Shown here one piece after another: positions 37,210 to 46,566 of a DNA stretch of 64,000 nt. Location of the stretch: contig NZ_MUYJ01000005.1 in assembly GCF_002155695.1 (NCBI RefSeq), positions 1-64,000 of the forward strand. Reading direction: 5' to 3'. A program made the translations under genes and the position numbers. The DNA is from Erythrobacter tepidarius (GTDB lineage Bacteria > Pseudomonadota > Alphaproteobacteria > Sphingomonadales > Sphingomonadaceae). The notes under the pieces were generated by a model. That model did not search any database and was not told where the DNA came from. It saw only the letters and a program-made list of their open reading frames with translations. The first letter of the stretch is position 1; every line of letters starts with the position of its first letter.

Positions 37210-37971
37210 ATGAACGCGCTCATCCTTGCCGCCGGTTATGGCAGCCGCCTCGCGGCAGCAGCCAACGCGCCCAAGCCGCTGGTGACAGTCGCGGGGCGCA
37301 GCCTGCTGGAATGGTCGGTGCATCAGGCGGGCGCAGCGGGGATCACCCGCGCGGTGGTGGTAACCGGCCATCGGGCCGAGGAGATCGAGGCGCGCCTGCC
37401 CGGCATCGCCTACCGCACCGGCGTCACTCTCGAGGCCTGCCGCTTGGCGGACTGGTCGCGGCCCAACGGCTACTCGGTGCTGGCAGGCGCAGAGCGGATT
37501 TCAGGGAATTACCTGCTGATGATGGCCGATCACCTGTTCGCCGCCGGGCTGCTCGTCCGGATGGTCGGACAGATGGATCGTGCCCGCGGGGCGGCGCTGG
37601 CGATCGACCGCGACATCACCAGGCCGGCAATCGATCCCGATGATGCCACTTGGGTGCGCTGCCGCGCCAATGGCCGGATCGCCCGGATCGGCAAACACCT
37701 CGCCCGTTACGACGCGGTCGATTGCGGCGCCTTCATCGCCACGCCCGATCTTGCCGCAGCGATTGCCGAAGCGATTTCCGAAGGCGCGGCGGGCAGCCTG
37801 TCTGACGGGATGCAGCGGCTTGCCGAGCGCGACGCGGCCGATACCGTCGATGTCACCGGCCTTTGGTGGATCGATGTCGATGATCCGCGCATGCATGCCT
37901 TGGCCCAACGGGAGGCTCCGGCCTTTCTTCCTGTCCTCGGCCGCATGGTTGCCGAAAGGGCCGTGGCATGA
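37210..37971 (+). CDS. Nucleotidyltransferase resembling CTP:inositol-1-phosphate cytidylyltransferase
   Basis: A 253-residue sugar-phosphate nucleotidyltransferase. Motifs: LAAGYGSRL (residues 6-14) and PKPL with Lys 22, which bind the nucleotide; PNGYS (85-89); MADHLF (105-110) and AIDRD (131-135), metal and substrate sites. DDATWVRC (144-151), IGKHLARYDAVDCGAF (160-175), SLSD (196-199) and WWIDVDDP (219-226) follow. The later motifs resemble, to my recollection, the cytidylyltransferase half of bifunctional enzymes for di-myo-inositol phosphate synthesis. The ino1 gene is 62 bases upstream, which supports an inositol-phosphate substrate. The product would be CDP-inositol. ATG codons at 37171 and 37189 are alternative starts. 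It could instead activate another sugar phosphate. Confidence 0.72.
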   Translation: MNALILAAGYGSRLAAAANAPKPLVTVAGRSLLEWSVHQAGAAGITRAVVVTGHRAEEIEARLPGIAYRTGVTLEACRLADWSRPNGYSVLAGAERISGNYLLMMADHLFAAGLLVRMVGQMDRARGAALAIDRDITRPAIDPDDATWVRCRANGRIARIGKHLARYDAVDCGAFIATPDLAAAIAEAISEGAAGSLSDGMQRLAERDAADTVDVTGLWWIDVDDPRMHALAQREAPAFLPVLGRMVAERAVA

Positions 37972-39218
37972 CAGGCGCGCAGCCGCTGCTGCTGGACTGC
38001 ACCCGCCTGGTGGCGCATCGATGGTCGGGCCGCATGCCGACCGGGATCGATCGGGTGAGCGAGGCCTATCTCGCCCATTTCGGCGCGCGCGCGCAGGCGG
38101 TGGTGCAGGTGCTTGGCCGTGCATGGGTGCTGAACCGGGCTCAGTCCGAAGCCCTGTTCGCCATGCTTGAAGGGCCGCGCGGCGCCTTCCGCCGCCGTTT
38201 TGCCGGACTTGCGGCGATGCTGGGCACAAGCAGACGCGGGCTGGCGCAAGCAGCTGGCGCGCTTTATCTGAACGTCTCGCACACCGATTTCGACCTCGAC
38301 AGTCACCGCACCTGGGTGGCGCGCGCGCGCGTGCGCCCAGTCTACCTGCTGCACGATCTGATCCCGATTGAGCATCCCCAGTTCACCACCCCGCACAAGA
38401 CGCGTCGCCATACCGGGCGGGTCCGCAGGGCGCTTGAGGCGGCAAGCGGGATCATCGCCAATTCGTACAGCACCGCGCAGGCGCTGGCCGCCTTCGCCCG
38501 CCGCGAGGGCGTTTCTCCGCCGCCGATCCTCGGCGCACCGCTGGGCATGCCCGATCTGCCGGTGCCCGCGCGCGCCGTGCCGCACCGCCACCCCACGTTC
38601 GTCTGCCTTGGAACGATCGAACACCGCAAGAACCACCTGCTCCTGCTCGACGTGTGGCAGCGGCTGATCGCACAACTGGGCGAGGCAGCGCCACGGCTGG
38701 TGCTGATCGGTCGCTGGGGGATCGGCTCGGAGCCTGTAAGGCAGCGCTATCTCGCCGATCCGCAGCTGCAGCGCTTTGTGACCATCGACAGCGAGTGTCC
38801 CGATGAAGGGATCGTGCGTCACCTGCGCAGCGCCAACGCGCTGCTGGCGCCCTCGCGCGCGGAAGGCTTCGGCCTGCCGGTGGTCGAGGCGCTGGCGCTC
38901 GGCGTGCCGGTGATCGCGAGCGACCTGCCCGCCTTCCGCGAGGTCGGCGGCAAGATCCCGACTTTCCTCGATCCCACCGCGCCCGAAGCATGGCTGGCCC
39001 GCATCCGCGAATTCGCCGCCAACGGCCCCGAACGCCAGCGCCAGCTCGCCGCGCTGCGGTCCTATCGGGCCCCGGACTGGCGCGATCACTTTGCGATGGT
39101 GGAAGCCTGGCTGGCGGAACTGCCGGCAGCACCGGCGCGCAGCGCATTGCCCGGCGACGCTATCGGCCACAGCGCCGCCGCAGCTCTGCCGCCCGTTTTT
39201 GCAGGAGCGGCGCAATGA
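37968..39218 (+). CDS. Glycosyltransferase family 4-like protein
   Basis: A 416-residue GT-B glycosyltransferase. The N-terminal half has LLLDCTRLVAHRWSGRMPTG and YLLHDLIPIEHPQF. The C-terminal half has FVCLGTIEHRKNHLLLLDVW (about 209-228) and the GT4 donor motif around SRAEGFGLPVVEALALGVPV. The start overlaps the previous stop by four bases (ATGA), and the end overlaps the next gene likewise, so it is made together with the cytidylyltransferase-like enzyme and the KpsE-like exporter. Such proteins assemble repeat units or add decorations on the cytoplasmic face. The specificity is unknown. Confidence 0.88.
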   Translation: MTGAQPLLLDCTRLVAHRWSGRMPTGIDRVSEAYLAHFGARAQAVVQVLGRAWVLNRAQSEALFAMLEGPRGAFRRRFAGLAAMLGTSRRGLAQAAGALYLNVSHTDFDLDSHRTWVARARVRPVYLLHDLIPIEHPQFTTPHKTRRHTGRVRRALEAASGIIANSYSTAQALAAFARREGVSPPPILGAPLGMPDLPVPARAVPHRHPTFVCLGTIEHRKNHLLLLDVWQRLIAQLGEAAPRLVLIGRWGIGSEPVRQRYLADPQLQRFVTIDSECPDEGIVRHLRSANALLAPSRAEGFGLPVVEALALGVPVIASDLPAFREVGGKIPTFLDPTAPEAWLARIREFAANGPERQRQLAALRSYRAPDWRDHFAMVEAWLAELPAAPARSALPGDAIGHSAAAALPPVFAGAAQ

Positions 39219-40387
39219 CCCGAATGGATCCCATCGCCGAACAGCTGCGTCTGGACGGGCCGGAAGGCCCCGATACAAGCCCGCCGCGCAGACTGCTCGC
39301 CCGGCTGAGGGCCATCAACCCGCTGTTCGCCGGGCTCGTCATCCTGCCGACCCTGCTCGCGAGCCTCTATTTCGGCTTCTTCGCCAGCGACGTCTATGTC
39401 TCGGAAAGCCGCTTCATCGTGCGCAGTCCGGAAAAGCCCAATCTCTCTCCGCTCGGGATGGTGCTGGGCGGCAGCGGGCTGGTCGGGGCAAGCGAGGAAA
39501 GCGAGGCGGTGACCGAATTCCTCGGCTCGCGTCAGGCGCTCCAGACCATCAACCAGGATGACTATGTCACCCGCGCCTGGGGCAATGCGTCGATTTTCCT
39601 CGTCGACCGCTTCGGCGGGCTCGGTTCGGATACGGCCGAGGATCTGTTCGAATATTATCTCGACAAGGTCGCGGCAGAGGATTCGGCCACCACGATGGTG
39701 ACGGTGCTCACCGTCAAGTCCTTCGACGCCCAGAGCGCGCAGACGATCAATCGGCGGCTGCTCGAGGCTTCCGAAGTGCTGGTCAACGAGCTGTCCGACC
39801 GGGCGCGGCGCGATGCAATCGCCTTTGCCGAAGCCGAGCTCGGCCGGGCGCGGCAAGAGGCGCAATCGGCGGCCCTGGCGCTCGCCGCCTTTCGCGACCG
39901 CGAGGGCGTGATCGACCCCGAGCTGCAGGCGAGCGCCGGGCTGCAGATGATCGGCAAGCTGCAGGACCAGCTGATCGCCGCGCAGACCCAGCTGCTGCAA
40001 ATGCAGACCTACACCCCGCAGGCCTCGCAGATCCCCTATCTGCGCACCCAGATCCGCAATCTCGAACGCGAGATCGCCGCGCAGACGGCACAGCTCGCTG
40101 GCGGACGCGGTTCGCTGTCGGCGGCCTCGGCGCGCTATCAGGAACTGGTGCTGGCCTCGGAATATGCCGAGAAGCGGCTCGCCATCGCGCTATCGGCCTT
40201 TCAGGACGCGCAGGCTGAAGCCCGCCGCAAGCAGGCCTATGTCGAGCGCATTTCCAACCCGAGCCTGCCCGACGATCCGGCCTACCCGCGCCGCATCCGC
40301 AGCATCCTCGCGACCTTCGTGCTCGGGCTGCTTGCGTGGGGCGTCGCCTCGATGCTGCTGGTCGGTATCCGCGAGCACAAGGAGTGA
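39215..40387 (+). CDS. Capsule export inner-membrane/periplasmic protein, KpsE-like
   Basis: A 390-residue protein of the polysaccharide co-polymerase/KpsE class. It has one N-terminal membrane segment (LFAGLVILPTLLASLYFGFF, about 37-56) and a large periplasmic domain with YVSESRFIVRSPEKPNLSP. Extended coiled-coil sequence covers about residues 200-335 (Ala/Gln/Glu-rich), and a C-terminal membrane segment follows (ILATFVLGLLAWGVASMLLV). The Pro-rich segment before it (NPSLPDDPAYPRR) is typical. It would bridge the KpsM/KpsT transporter to the outer-membrane KpsD-like protein at 48740-49921. The ATG overlaps the previous stop. Confidence 0.85.
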   Translation: MTRMDPIAEQLRLDGPEGPDTSPPRRLLARLRAINPLFAGLVILPTLLASLYFGFFASDVYVSESRFIVRSPEKPNLSPLGMVLGGSGLVGASEESEAVTEFLGSRQALQTINQDDYVTRAWGNASIFLVDRFGGLGSDTAEDLFEYYLDKVAAEDSATTMVTVLTVKSFDAQSAQTINRRLLEASEVLVNELSDRARRDAIAFAEAELGRARQEAQSAALALAAFRDREGVIDPELQASAGLQMIGKLQDQLIAAQTQLLQMQTYTPQASQIPYLRTQIRNLEREIAAQTAQLAGGRGSLSAASARYQELVLASEYAEKRLAIALSAFQDAQAEARRKQAYVERISNPSLPDDPAYPRRIRSILATFVLGLLAWGVASMLLVGIREHKE

Positions 40388-40389
40388 GC

Positions 40390-41187
40390 ATGGCCAGCGC
40401 CGCGCAACCCTCGCTCATTGCCAACCTCAAGGTGCAGCGCCGGGTGCTGGCCGCGCTGCTCGTGCGCGAGCTGCTGACCCGCTACGGGCGGCACAATATC
40501 GGCTTCCTGTGGCTGTTCGTCGAACCGATGATGTTCACGCTCGGCGTGACAGCGCTGTGGACCGCGACCAAATCGACGCACGGCAGCAGCCTGCCGATCG
40601 TCGCCTTTGCGCTCACGGGCTATTCCAGCGTGCTGCTGTGGCGCAACATGCCCGGTCGCTGCATCGGCGCGCTCGAGGCCAATCTCTCGCTGATGTACCA
40701 CCGCAATATCCGCGCGCTGGATATCTATATCGCTCGCATCATGATCGAGTTCTCGGGGGCGACGATCTCGTTCTTCACGCTTTCGCTGGTGTTCATCCTG
40801 AGCGGCTGGCTCGAACCGCCGGAGGATTTCCTCACCATCGCGGGCGGCTGGATGATGATCGCTTGGTTCGGCGCGGTGCTGGCGATCACCCTGGGCGCGC
40901 TCAGCCACGAATACGAGCTGGTCGACAAGTTTTGGCACCCGATGTCCTACCTGCTGTTCCCGCTGTCTGGCGCAGCCTTTCTGGTGTCGGCCCTGCCGCC
41001 CTTCGCGCGCGAGTTCGTGCTCTATATCCCGGTGGTGCACGGGGTTGAGATGATCCGCGAGGGCTTCTTCGGCTCCAAGGTCGAGGCAATCTACGATCCC
41101 GGTTACGTGCTGACCTGCTCGCTGGTGCTGTCGGTAACGGCGCTGATTCTGGTGCGCTGGGTCGAGAGGCGGCTGACCCCGCAATGA
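40390..41187 (+). CDS. Polysaccharide ABC transporter permease, KpsM-like
   Basis: A 265-residue ABC-2-type permease that carries lipid-linked capsular polysaccharide across the inner membrane. It has about six hydrophobic segments (such as SFFTLSLVFILSGWL and PMSYLLFPLSGAAFLVSALP). The N-terminal LLVRELLTRYGRHNIGFLW segment (about 22-40) is the characteristic entry sequence of this family. The start lies two bases after the KpsE-like stop, and the end overlaps the ATPase start, forming a standard kpsE-kpsM-kpsT order. Confidence 0.92.
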   Translation: MASAAQPSLIANLKVQRRVLAALLVRELLTRYGRHNIGFLWLFVEPMMFTLGVTALWTATKSTHGSSLPIVAFALTGYSSVLLWRNMPGRCIGALEANLSLMYHRNIRALDIYIARIMIEFSGATISFFTLSLVFILSGWLEPPEDFLTIAGGWMMIAWFGAVLAITLGALSHEYELVDKFWHPMSYLLFPLSGAAFLVSALPPFAREFVLYIPVVHGVEMIREGFFGSKVEAIYDPGYVLTCSLVLSVTALILVRWVERRLTPQ

Positions 41188-42602
41188 TTACCGTCGATCG
41201 CATCTCCAAGGATTACCGCACCCGCACCGGACCTCGGCGCGTGCTGGACGATGTCAGCTTCACGCTGGACAAAGGCGAGCGGCTGGGCGTGCTGGGCCGC
41301 AACGGGGCGGGAAAATCAACCCTGATCCGGCTGGTGAGCGGCGCGGAGCGGCCGACAGCGGGCCGGATCACCCGCGGCATGTCGGTCTCCTGGCCGCTGG
41401 CCTTCGGCGGCGCGTTCCAGGCGCAGCTGACCGGGGTGGACAATGTCCGCTTCATCAGCCGCCTCTATGCCCAGGATCCGGAAGCCAACCTCGCCTTCAT
41501 CGAGGAATTCGCCGAGCTCGGACAATATCTGCGCGAACCGGTGATGACCTATTCGTCGGGGATGCGGGCGCGGCTGGCCTTCGCGATCTCGATGATCATC
41601 GAGTTCGACTGCTTCCTGATCGACGAAATCGCCTCGGTCGGCGATGCGCGTTTCCACGAGCGCTGCAATTACGAGCTGTTCGACAAGCGCGGCGACCGGG
41701 CGATGATGATCATCTCGCACGATCCGGGCTATTTGCGGGATCATTGCAACCGCTTCGCCGTGCTCGATGCGGGGCGGCTGACCGCCTTCGACGATTTCGA
41801 GACCGCGCATGACCACTTCCTCACCCAGATGCGGGTGGGCGAGCCGGTTCGCGCCGTGGCCCAGCCATTTTCACGGCGGATGGCGGCAATCGATTCGCTG
41901 CGCCGCGTCGCCTACGAGGACGAACATTTCATGGCACTGGTGCGGCAGGCCGACGCCGCGCGCGACCGGCATGACTGGGTGGCTGCCGAAAAGGGCTATG
42001 CCGCCGCGCTGAGCCTACATCCCTACGAACGCAGCTACTGGGTCCAGCTGGGCCATGTGGCGCGCGAACAAGGGCGGCTTGTGCGGGCCGAGATTGCCTA
42101 TCGCACCGCTTGTGCCTTCGGCGAACCGGCGCGCCTGCTGGCACCCTTCATTGCCGCGGTCGAGCAGCCCGGAGGGGCTGGCGCCTCAGTTCCGGCGGCG
42201 GTTCCCGATGGCGGCGAGACGCGGCGGCAGCCCCCAGGCTATCCCGATCTGGCAGTTCTTGCGGCGCTCGCGGGCCGGGGAGAGCGGCTGGCCGACGACG
42301 CCGCGCTCGCCCTGCTGCGCCAAACGAACGCAATGGAGGATGTGCTGGCGGGGATGCTGGATGGGCCGGATGCGCTTTCGCCCGGGCGCCCTCTGCCCGA
42401 AAGCATTGCCGTGGTTCCGGGCGATGCCCCGCTGCGCCGCCAATGGAGTGAGGATCTCGCACGGCTCGCAGGGGCGCGGCAGGAAGAATTCCATGCCGCG
42501 CTGGCCCGCGGGGACGAACCCTTTTGGGCGCTGCGCCAGGCAGGCGGGTTCGAAGGCTGGGCGCTGCCCGTTCCCGACCGGATGGAGGCCACCGGCGCAT
42601 GA
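41184..42602 (+). CDS. Polysaccharide ABC transporter ATPase, KpsT-like, fused to a TPR-type C-terminal half
   Basis: A 472-residue protein; KpsT is normally about 220. Residues 1-215 are the ATPase: Walker A GRNGAGKS (38-45), the family signature TYSSGMRARLAFA (122-134), Walker B FLIDEI (144-149) and the switch His 179. The second half has no ATPase motif. Residues about 252-315 form TPR-like helices (ALVRQADAARDRHDWVAAEK and SYWVQLGHVAREQGRLVRAE), and the remaining ~150 residues are of unknown type. The helices resemble the TPR part of the glycosyltransferase at 43521. The gene overlaps kpsM and fkbM by four bases each. The extension may recruit glycan enzymes to the exporter (inference). 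Confidence 0.9.
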   Translation: MITVDRISKDYRTRTGPRRVLDDVSFTLDKGERLGVLGRNGAGKSTLIRLVSGAERPTAGRITRGMSVSWPLAFGGAFQAQLTGVDNVRFISRLYAQDPEANLAFIEEFAELGQYLREPVMTYSSGMRARLAFAISMIIEFDCFLIDEIASVGDARFHERCNYELFDKRGDRAMMIISHDPGYLRDHCNRFAVLDAGRLTAFDDFETAHDHFLTQMRVGEPVRAVAQPFSRRMAAIDSLRRVAYEDEHFMALVRQADAARDRHDWVAAEKGYAAALSLHPYERSYWVQLGHVAREQGRLVRAEIAYRTACAFGEPARLLAPFIAAVEQPGGAGASVPAAVPDGGETRRQPPGYPDLAVLAALAGRGERLADDAALALLRQTNAMEDVLAGMLDGPDALSPGRPLPESIAVVPGDAPLRRQWSEDLARLAGARQEEFHAALARGDEPFWALRQAGGFEGWALPVPDRMEATGA

Positions 42603-43531
42603 GCCGGCTTCGCGAGATCCTGCTCGGCCAGGGACGCCCGGCTGCCGAGGAGTATTTTGTCGCGCGCACCCGCAGCCAATATCTCGGCAAGGGCACGCTG
42701 CTGTGCCAGGTGCTGGGCGGGCTGAAGCTGTTCGTGATCGGCGACGACATCGGCTTCTCGCCGCACATGATCTTCGAAGGCTATTGGGAATTCTGGCTGA
42801 CCCGCCATTTCGCCGAGACGATCCGGCCCGGTGACACGGTCATCGATATCGGCGCGAACCTCGGCTACTACACGGTGCTGGCGGCCGATCTGGTCGGGCC
42901 GGAGGGCCGTGTGGTGGCGATCGAACCCAACCCGGAGGTGTTCCGCCGCCTGTCCGCCAGCATCGCAGTCAATGGTTTCACCCCCCGCGTGAGCGCGCGC
43001 AACGTTGCGCTGGCCGGCCCGGGCGAAAGCGGCAAGCGCGCCTTCTTCGTACCTGCGGGCGAACCGAAGAACGGCCGTTTCGTGGGAGACCGGGAAGACC
43101 CCGCGAAGCTCGCCGCCCACGGGACTGTCAGCGAGGTGGCGCTCGGCCGGATCGATCCCGATGACTTCGAACGGGTCGATGTCATAAAGATCGACGTCGA
43201 GGGCGCCGAACTGGCGGTGCTTCACCATCTGCGTCCGGTGCTCGATCGCTTTCGGCCCAAGGTGGTGTGCGAGGTCAATTTCAAGCGTGGCTACTGGTGG
43301 CACGATGTCGTGGCCGCCTTCGGCACCGATGCGCTCGGCTTTCTTGATTTCGACAGCGTCGTGAAGCCGCTGACCCGCGAGATGGCGGAGACGCTGCAAC
43401 TTGGCGAGGACTGGCTGGTGTGTGTTGATTTTGCAAAACTTAGGGGGTCGACAAGCATGCGGGCCGAGCGGGAAGGTGAGCCGCTCTGGAAGACCATGAG
43501 TGAACTGCGTGAGGAAAGTGATGCAGATTAA
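42599..43531 (+). CDS. FkbM-family SAM-dependent methyltransferase
   Basis: A 310-residue methyltransferase. The SAM-binding motif is DTVIDIGANLGYYTVLAADL (79-98) with the acidic EPNP loop at 109-112, and the FkbM segment VDVIKIDVEGAELAVLHHL lies near 197-215. The family methylates sugar hydroxyls in polysaccharides and natural products, so O-methylation of the exported glycan is the likely role. The N-terminal 70 residues are an extension rich in aromatic residues. Its ATG overlaps the KpsT-like stop. The last ~30 residues show the first signs of the lower-GC codon use that follows. Confidence 0.88.
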   Translation: MSRLREILLGQGRPAAEEYFVARTRSQYLGKGTLLCQVLGGLKLFVIGDDIGFSPHMIFEGYWEFWLTRHFAETIRPGDTVIDIGANLGYYTVLAADLVGPEGRVVAIEPNPEVFRRLSASIAVNGFTPRVSARNVALAGPGESGKRAFFVPAGEPKNGRFVGDREDPAKLAAHGTVSEVALGRIDPDDFERVDVIKIDVEGAELAVLHHLRPVLDRFRPKVVCEVNFKRGYWWHDVVAAFGTDALGFLDFDSVVKPLTREMAETLQLGEDWLVCVDFAKLRGSTSMRAEREGEPLWKTMSELREESDAD

Positions 43532-46457
43532 CGTCAGGCAACTCTGGGGCTCGATCGCGGGCCTGGGCCGTGCACTGAGCGCTGGAACAACCAAGTCCGT
43601 TGCGCTAGGGGATGCGGCGCGGGACCAGCGAAAATGGCGTGAGGCGGCCGAACATTACGGTCGGGCACTCACCGAATCACCGAGGAACCAACCGATTTGG
43701 GTGCAATACGGCCACGCCTTGAAGGAGAGCGCCCAATTGGCAGCGGCAGAGGACGCCTACCGGCGAGCCATTGCATTGGAGCCCGAAGATGGCGACGCCC
43801 ACTTGCAACTCGGCCATTGCCTCAAGGTCAAGGGAGATCTTTTCGGAGCTGTAGGCTGCTACGTCAATGCGCTGCAGTGCGAACCCGAAAACTCGTTCGC
43901 ACGCAAGGAATTACAGAACTATGGCTGGACATCTGCCGAACTGGAGTCTGCCAAGACCGGCCGTAACCGATCTTCGGCTGCCGTACCGGCGCGTCGGTTC
44001 AAGCCTGTGGCCGCATCCTGTCCGAAAAACTATGCGACTATCTTCGGGGACGTGAATGCCCTCGTCTTGTCTGGCATTGTTGCAAGTGCGGAACAGCACT
44101 TCGAGCTATATGGCTACAAGCAAGGGCGTGATATCCTTGCCACTTTTGCCGACACCAAACCTACGGTAGCCTTCGTCTTGTGTCCCAGCTTCTTCAAGCG
44201 CTGCGGCATTGGCGAGCATTCGCGCTATCTGGCCAAGTCAATCGAAATGTCAGGCCTCAAGGTCTACCCTATCCGGACTTCGGCGGAGCTTAAGGGCTTT
44301 TCCGAGGATTACCTGCGTGATGCAGTGCTTATCGTCAATCACGGACCTGGTTTGTTCGACGGATATAATGCGGAACTGTCGGAAGGCGAGGCGACGATCG
44401 ACCTGCTATCTAACTTGCGCCGCTATTTCGTTTCACACAACCTGCGCCCGATCTTGTTCATGCATTCTCTGCTGGACCGCGACAATACAGTGATGTTCCC
44501 GCGCCAACAGATGTTACTCGAGTTTCCGATTCCGGTAGTGACGACAATCGAGGCTGCAGCACGCATTTTCAATATCCCGCGGGTGGAGCACGGCATGCAG
44601 CCCATTGAGTTGCCAGCGCCTCCAGTTAAGGAACCGCGCGCCCGCGATTTTCCGACGATCGGTTTTTTCGGGTTCTTTCAGTGGGGAGGGAAAAACTTCG
44701 ACGCGCTGTTCAATGTCGCGCAAAAACTCAAGGCGAAGTTGGTCGGGTCGGTCGCCACAGGATCAAGCGACCAGATCGAAATCTTGAAAAACCTTATCAG
44801 CGAAAAAGAAATCCGGTGCGACATCGGAACAGGCTGGGTTGACGACTCTGAACTCGCCTTGCGACTTAATGAAGCAGATTTTTTCTACCTGCCCCAACAC
44901 GATTATGATCACTGGAACAATAGCGGCACAGCTCGTTTCGTGATGAATTTCGGGCGCCCGGTTATTGTGCCACCGCACAATCCGTTCCTTGACCTTCGGT
45001 CATTCGCCATCTTTTCGCATGATGATGACCTGCCCCAATTGATAGCCCATCTGCGCGGGTCAGAGTTCTATGAGCAAGCTTCCCAGCGTGTCGCCCGCTA
45101 CGGGGAGGCTCATTCGATGCCAACTGAAATGGCCCGGTTGGCTTGCAGCCCACATGAGATTGCCATCGACAGCGGGACGGAGAACTTCTTTGACGTCAAT
45201 CGGACCTGCGCTGAAGAATTGCTTCATCTCGACCTTGAAATTTTCCGTGCGCGGGTCGGCCACATCTCAAAGTTCGACATCAAGGGCCTCAAGAGTTCGG
45301 CAGGAACGGCTGAGCGGATGACAGAGATTGCTCATTTGCAGCGGCTCGATCCTCGAAGGTTTGCGACGGACAGACGGGTTGTGCTGCCCCTGCAATACTG
45401 GCGCGAACACTACGAGGTCTGCGATCTGCTGTTCGAAGATCAGCTCGACACCTTCTATGCCGCCAATCGCGCAATCCTTAAGCGCGAACCCGACTTGCAT
45501 GACCTTGTGCGCTTTCACGGCGAGTACGAAGCGCTTTGCGAGCAGCCTGCCGACAATCATCTCGCGCGAAACTTGCGGATGTTCGGACGAATGCTGGCGG
45601 CCGGGCACAATCTTGAATTCGCCAACCAGGTGCAGTTGTATCACGAAGGCCGTGAACTGGTCGCTGCCGATCTGGAAGACCCGGCACTCGCAAAGGTATT
45701 GCTGGCACGCCAGACCCAGACGAGGCGTCTGCTTGTAACCAACGGCGCAACCGATCCGATCGAACCGGACTGCAGCTTTTACAACATTGTGCAGATGCTT
45801 CCTTGTCGAGGCGATGTGCTTGGCGAACTTCTCCAAAGCGCCGTGCTAAAGTCGGGGATTATGGAGACCGGCATAACGCCCGACTTCACGCGGGTTGTGG
45901 ACACGTTGGATCCGCTGCAACGATTGACTGCTGTTAGCGACTGCCTCGCAACAATGGGCCTGAGGCTTACGGATGTCTTTGTGATCGACAAGCCGACCGT
46001 AAGGCCTGTCGACTTCAGCCGCAAACGATACAGCCTTGCTGAGTTTTGGCTTCTGGACGGTGACTATTTCCTATTCGAGGCGGTCATATGCCTGTTGAAG
46101 CGTAATCCGCTTGCAGCGGAGCTGTATCTGCTCGATGAAGTGTTTCGGGAACAAGGACGGGTTGGCGTTCTGGGTCACTTGTTGCGTCATCCCGCCTGTC
46201 AAGCAGAGATCGTTGACATATCGTCCAACGACGGAAGTCGATTGGATGCGGATGCGAAGGCTTGCGACAAGATCGGCAGGGAATTGCGTTCTGTCTATGC
46301 CGGGGGCTGGGACCAACGCAATGCCTACCTTGAGGCGGTCCGGAATAATGAACGCCTTTGGTTAAGCATCAAACATCAACGGGACCGAATCTATTCGCAA
46401 GCAGGCGAGCGCCTCGACGTGATAACAAACATGCTGAGAGCTGTTAGAGATCAATGA
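43521..46457 (+). CDS. Large TPR-glycosyltransferase fusion protein
   Basis: A 978-residue protein with lower GC and different codon use from its neighbours. Residues 25-125 are three TPR units (GDAARDQRKWREAAEHYGRA and AEDAYRRAIALEPEDGDAHL). Residues about 210-540 look like a GT-B glycosyltransferase: KRCGIGEHSRYLAKSIEMSG in the first half, TIGFFGFFQWGGKNFDALFN in the second. The last ~400 residues are of unknown type, helical and rich in charged residues. No signal peptide or membrane span is seen. The ATG at 43521 is chosen for its GAGGAAAG ribosome site; it overlaps fkbM by 11 bases. It probably builds part of the glycan. The unusual composition suggests acquisition by transfer. Confidence 0.75.
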   Translation: MQINVRQLWGSIAGLGRALSAGTTKSVALGDAARDQRKWREAAEHYGRALTESPRNQPIWVQYGHALKESAQLAAAEDAYRRAIALEPEDGDAHLQLGHCLKVKGDLFGAVGCYVNALQCEPENSFARKELQNYGWTSAELESAKTGRNRSSAAVPARRFKPVAASCPKNYATIFGDVNALVLSGIVASAEQHFELYGYKQGRDILATFADTKPTVAFVLCPSFFKRCGIGEHSRYLAKSIEMSGLKVYPIRTSAELKGFSEDYLRDAVLIVNHGPGLFDGYNAELSEGEATIDLLSNLRRYFVSHNLRPILFMHSLLDRDNTVMFPRQQMLLEFPIPVVTTIEAAARIFNIPRVEHGMQPIELPAPPVKEPRARDFPTIGFFGFFQWGGKNFDALFNVAQKLKAKLVGSVATGSSDQIEILKNLISEKEIRCDIGTGWVDDSELALRLNEADFFYLPQHDYDHWNNSGTARFVMNFGRPVIVPPHNPFLDLRSFAIFSHDDDLPQLIAHLRGSEFYEQASQRVARYGEAHSMPTEMARLACSPHEIAIDSGTENFFDVNRTCAEELLHLDLEIFRARVGHISKFDIKGLKSSAGTAERMTEIAHLQRLDPRRFATDRRVVLPLQYWREHYEVCDLLFEDQLDTFYAANRAILKREPDLHDLVRFHGEYEALCEQPADNHLARNLRMFGRMLAAGHNLEFANQVQLYHEGRELVAADLEDPALAKVLLARQTQTRRLLVTNGATDPIEPDCSFYNIVQMLPCRGDVLGELLQSAVLKSGIMETGITPDFTRVVDTLDPLQRLTAVSDCLATMGLRLTDVFVIDKPTVRPVDFSRKRYSLAEFWLLDGDYFLFEAVICLLKRNPLAAELYLLDEVFREQGRVGVLGHLLRHPACQAEIVDISSNDGSRLDADAKACDKIGRELRSVYAGGWDQRNAYLEAVRNNERLWLSIKHQRDRIYSQAGERLDVITNMLRAVRDQ

Positions 46458-46566
46458 ATTTGTGTCGCAACTTGTTATCTGGGATTACTGATTAAAAATA
46501 AAGCCTTCAACATATCCAATCAGTCAATCGAAAATGGAAATTTATCTATTTTGAAGGATTTTCTCA

